NCBI GenBank assembly: GCA_039796915.1
Contig: JBDKIU010000213.1
Location: forward strand, 1 to 7,385
Source: REEB481 sp039796915
GTDB lineage: Bacteria; Bacteroidota; Bacteroidia; NS11-12g; UBA955
DNA length: 7,385 bases
Direction: 5' to 3'
The notes beneath the pieces are model-generated. The model made no database searches. It was not told the origin of the DNA and saw only the letters and a program-made list of their open reading frames with translations. Every line of letters begins with the position of its first letter. Position 1 is the stretch's first letter. Below, piece after piece: positions 6,802 through 7,385 of this stretch. The position numbers and the translations under genes are program-made.

Positions 6802-7385
6802 TTAGCCTTCAGTTTCTGCGGCTTCAGGCACCTGCAGCCATAAGTAGCCTGCGGCCAACAAGGCGCAACAGGCCGAAGTCAACAGGCTCACTTCAGGTCC
6901 GAACAGCAGCCACAGCAATCCCGCTGCCGAACTGGCCAGCAGCGCGGCAATGCTCTGAAATCCGGCGTAGCTGCCCAGCGCTGTAGCCTTGTCTGATCCT
7001 GCCACCAGGTTGCTGATCCAGGCTTTGGAAATGCCATCGGTGGCTGCTGCATAAACGCCGTACAAGAGGAACAATGCAGCCATGAGGAAGGCATCATCTG
7101 TAGCCGCCATTCCCGCATAAACAGCGGCAAACACCAGCAGGCCCAGCAGCATGATGCGCTTCAGCCCGATGCGGTCGGCAAGGATGCCCAGCGGATACGA
7201 CGTCAGGGCATACATCAGGTTGTAGGCAATGTACCAGCCAATCAGCGTGAGGTCGTCGATGCCGCTTTCTTTGGCACGCAGCAGCAAAAACACATCCGAG
7301 CTGTTGAACAGCGCAAAGCCCAGCAGGCCTATACAGAGCTTCCGGTATGCCGCCGGACTTTCTTTCCAGAAACCCATCGAACTGA
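6802..7385 (-). CDS. MFS transporter, C-terminal half (5' end beyond window)
   Basis: Inner-membrane major facilitator superfamily carrier. Only the last 194 or so codons are present, and the frame is open through the right edge. Six hydrophobic segments can be seen, matching TM7-TM12. They start near GLLGFALFNSSDVFLLL, then GWYIAYNLMYALTSYPLGI, IMLLGLLVFAAVYAGMAA, FLMAALFLLYGVYAAATDG, a segment around GFQSIAALLASSAAGLLWLLF, and LLTSACCALLAAGYLWL. The loop between TM8 and TM9 carries LADRIGLKR, the repeat of MFS motif A in the C-terminal domain. The first in-frame Met (7377) falls in what should be the central cytoplasmic loop, so the real start lies outside the window. Substrate cannot be told from this half. 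It lies upstream of the peptidase on the same strand with a 65-bp gap, so co-transcription is possible. Confidence 0.85.
   Translation of the reverse strand, partial: SSMGFWKESPAAYRKLCIGLLGFALFNSSDVFLLLRAKESGIDDLTLIGWYIAYNLMYALTSYPLGILADRIGLKRIMLLGLLVFAAVYAGMAATDDAFLMAALFLLYGVYAAATDGISKAWISNLVAGSDKATALGSYAGFQSIAALLASSAAGLLWLLFGPEVSLLTSACCALLAAGYLWLQVPEAAETEG

Noticed and set aside
6737..6802. 22-residue N-terminal extension of the S46 peptidase
   Set aside because: It would bury a typical signal peptide inside the protein and overlap the end of the MFS gene.

Overview
The window looks like a chromosomal fragment of a Bacteroidota bacterium of moderate GC content. This rests on a full-length S46 dipeptidyl-peptidase, a BadF-type sugar kinase and a NrtR/AraR-like Nudix regulator of types common in that phylum, and on starts with little or no Shine-Dalgarno sequence. 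The exact order or family cannot be fixed from the sequence. No mobile element, CRISPR array, tRNA or rRNA was seen, and coding density is high.

Layout. Positions 1-2985 hold a tight minus-strand operon, in transcription order: a BadF/BadG-type sugar kinase (2985-2125), beta-phosphoglucomutase pgmB (2115-1480) and a GH65 maltose phosphorylase (1461 to beyond position 1). The gaps between these genes are 9 and 18 bp. A 137-bp divergent intergenic region (2986-3122) carries an almost ideal operator palindrome. It separates the operon from a plus-strand Nudix-winged-helix regulator (3123-3893). The regulator is followed by a plus-strand bacterial lipocalin (3950-4474). A rho-independent terminator at 4511-4542 lies in the convergent gap and is oriented for the minus strand. 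It ends an S46 dipeptidyl-peptidase gene (6736-4565, DPP7-like). Upstream of that gene on the same strand is the C-terminal half of an MFS transporter (from the right edge to 6802).

How the genes work together. GH65 phosphorolysis of maltose gives beta-glucose-1-phosphate and glucose. PgmB turns beta-glucose-1-phosphate into glucose-6-phosphate. The kinase could phosphorylate the released glucose, or an amino sugar, so the operon may be a complete cytoplasmic maltose-to-glucose-6-phosphate route. The divergent regulator has a Nudix box that has lost key acidic residues, which suits a sensor rather than a hydrolase. With the 23-bp palindrome it forms a plausible self-contained switch for the operon. 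This regulator-operator-operon combination is the most interesting part of the window. The lipocalin and the peptidase/MFS genes look like ordinary envelope and peptide-utilisation neighbours with no visible functional link to the sugar operon.
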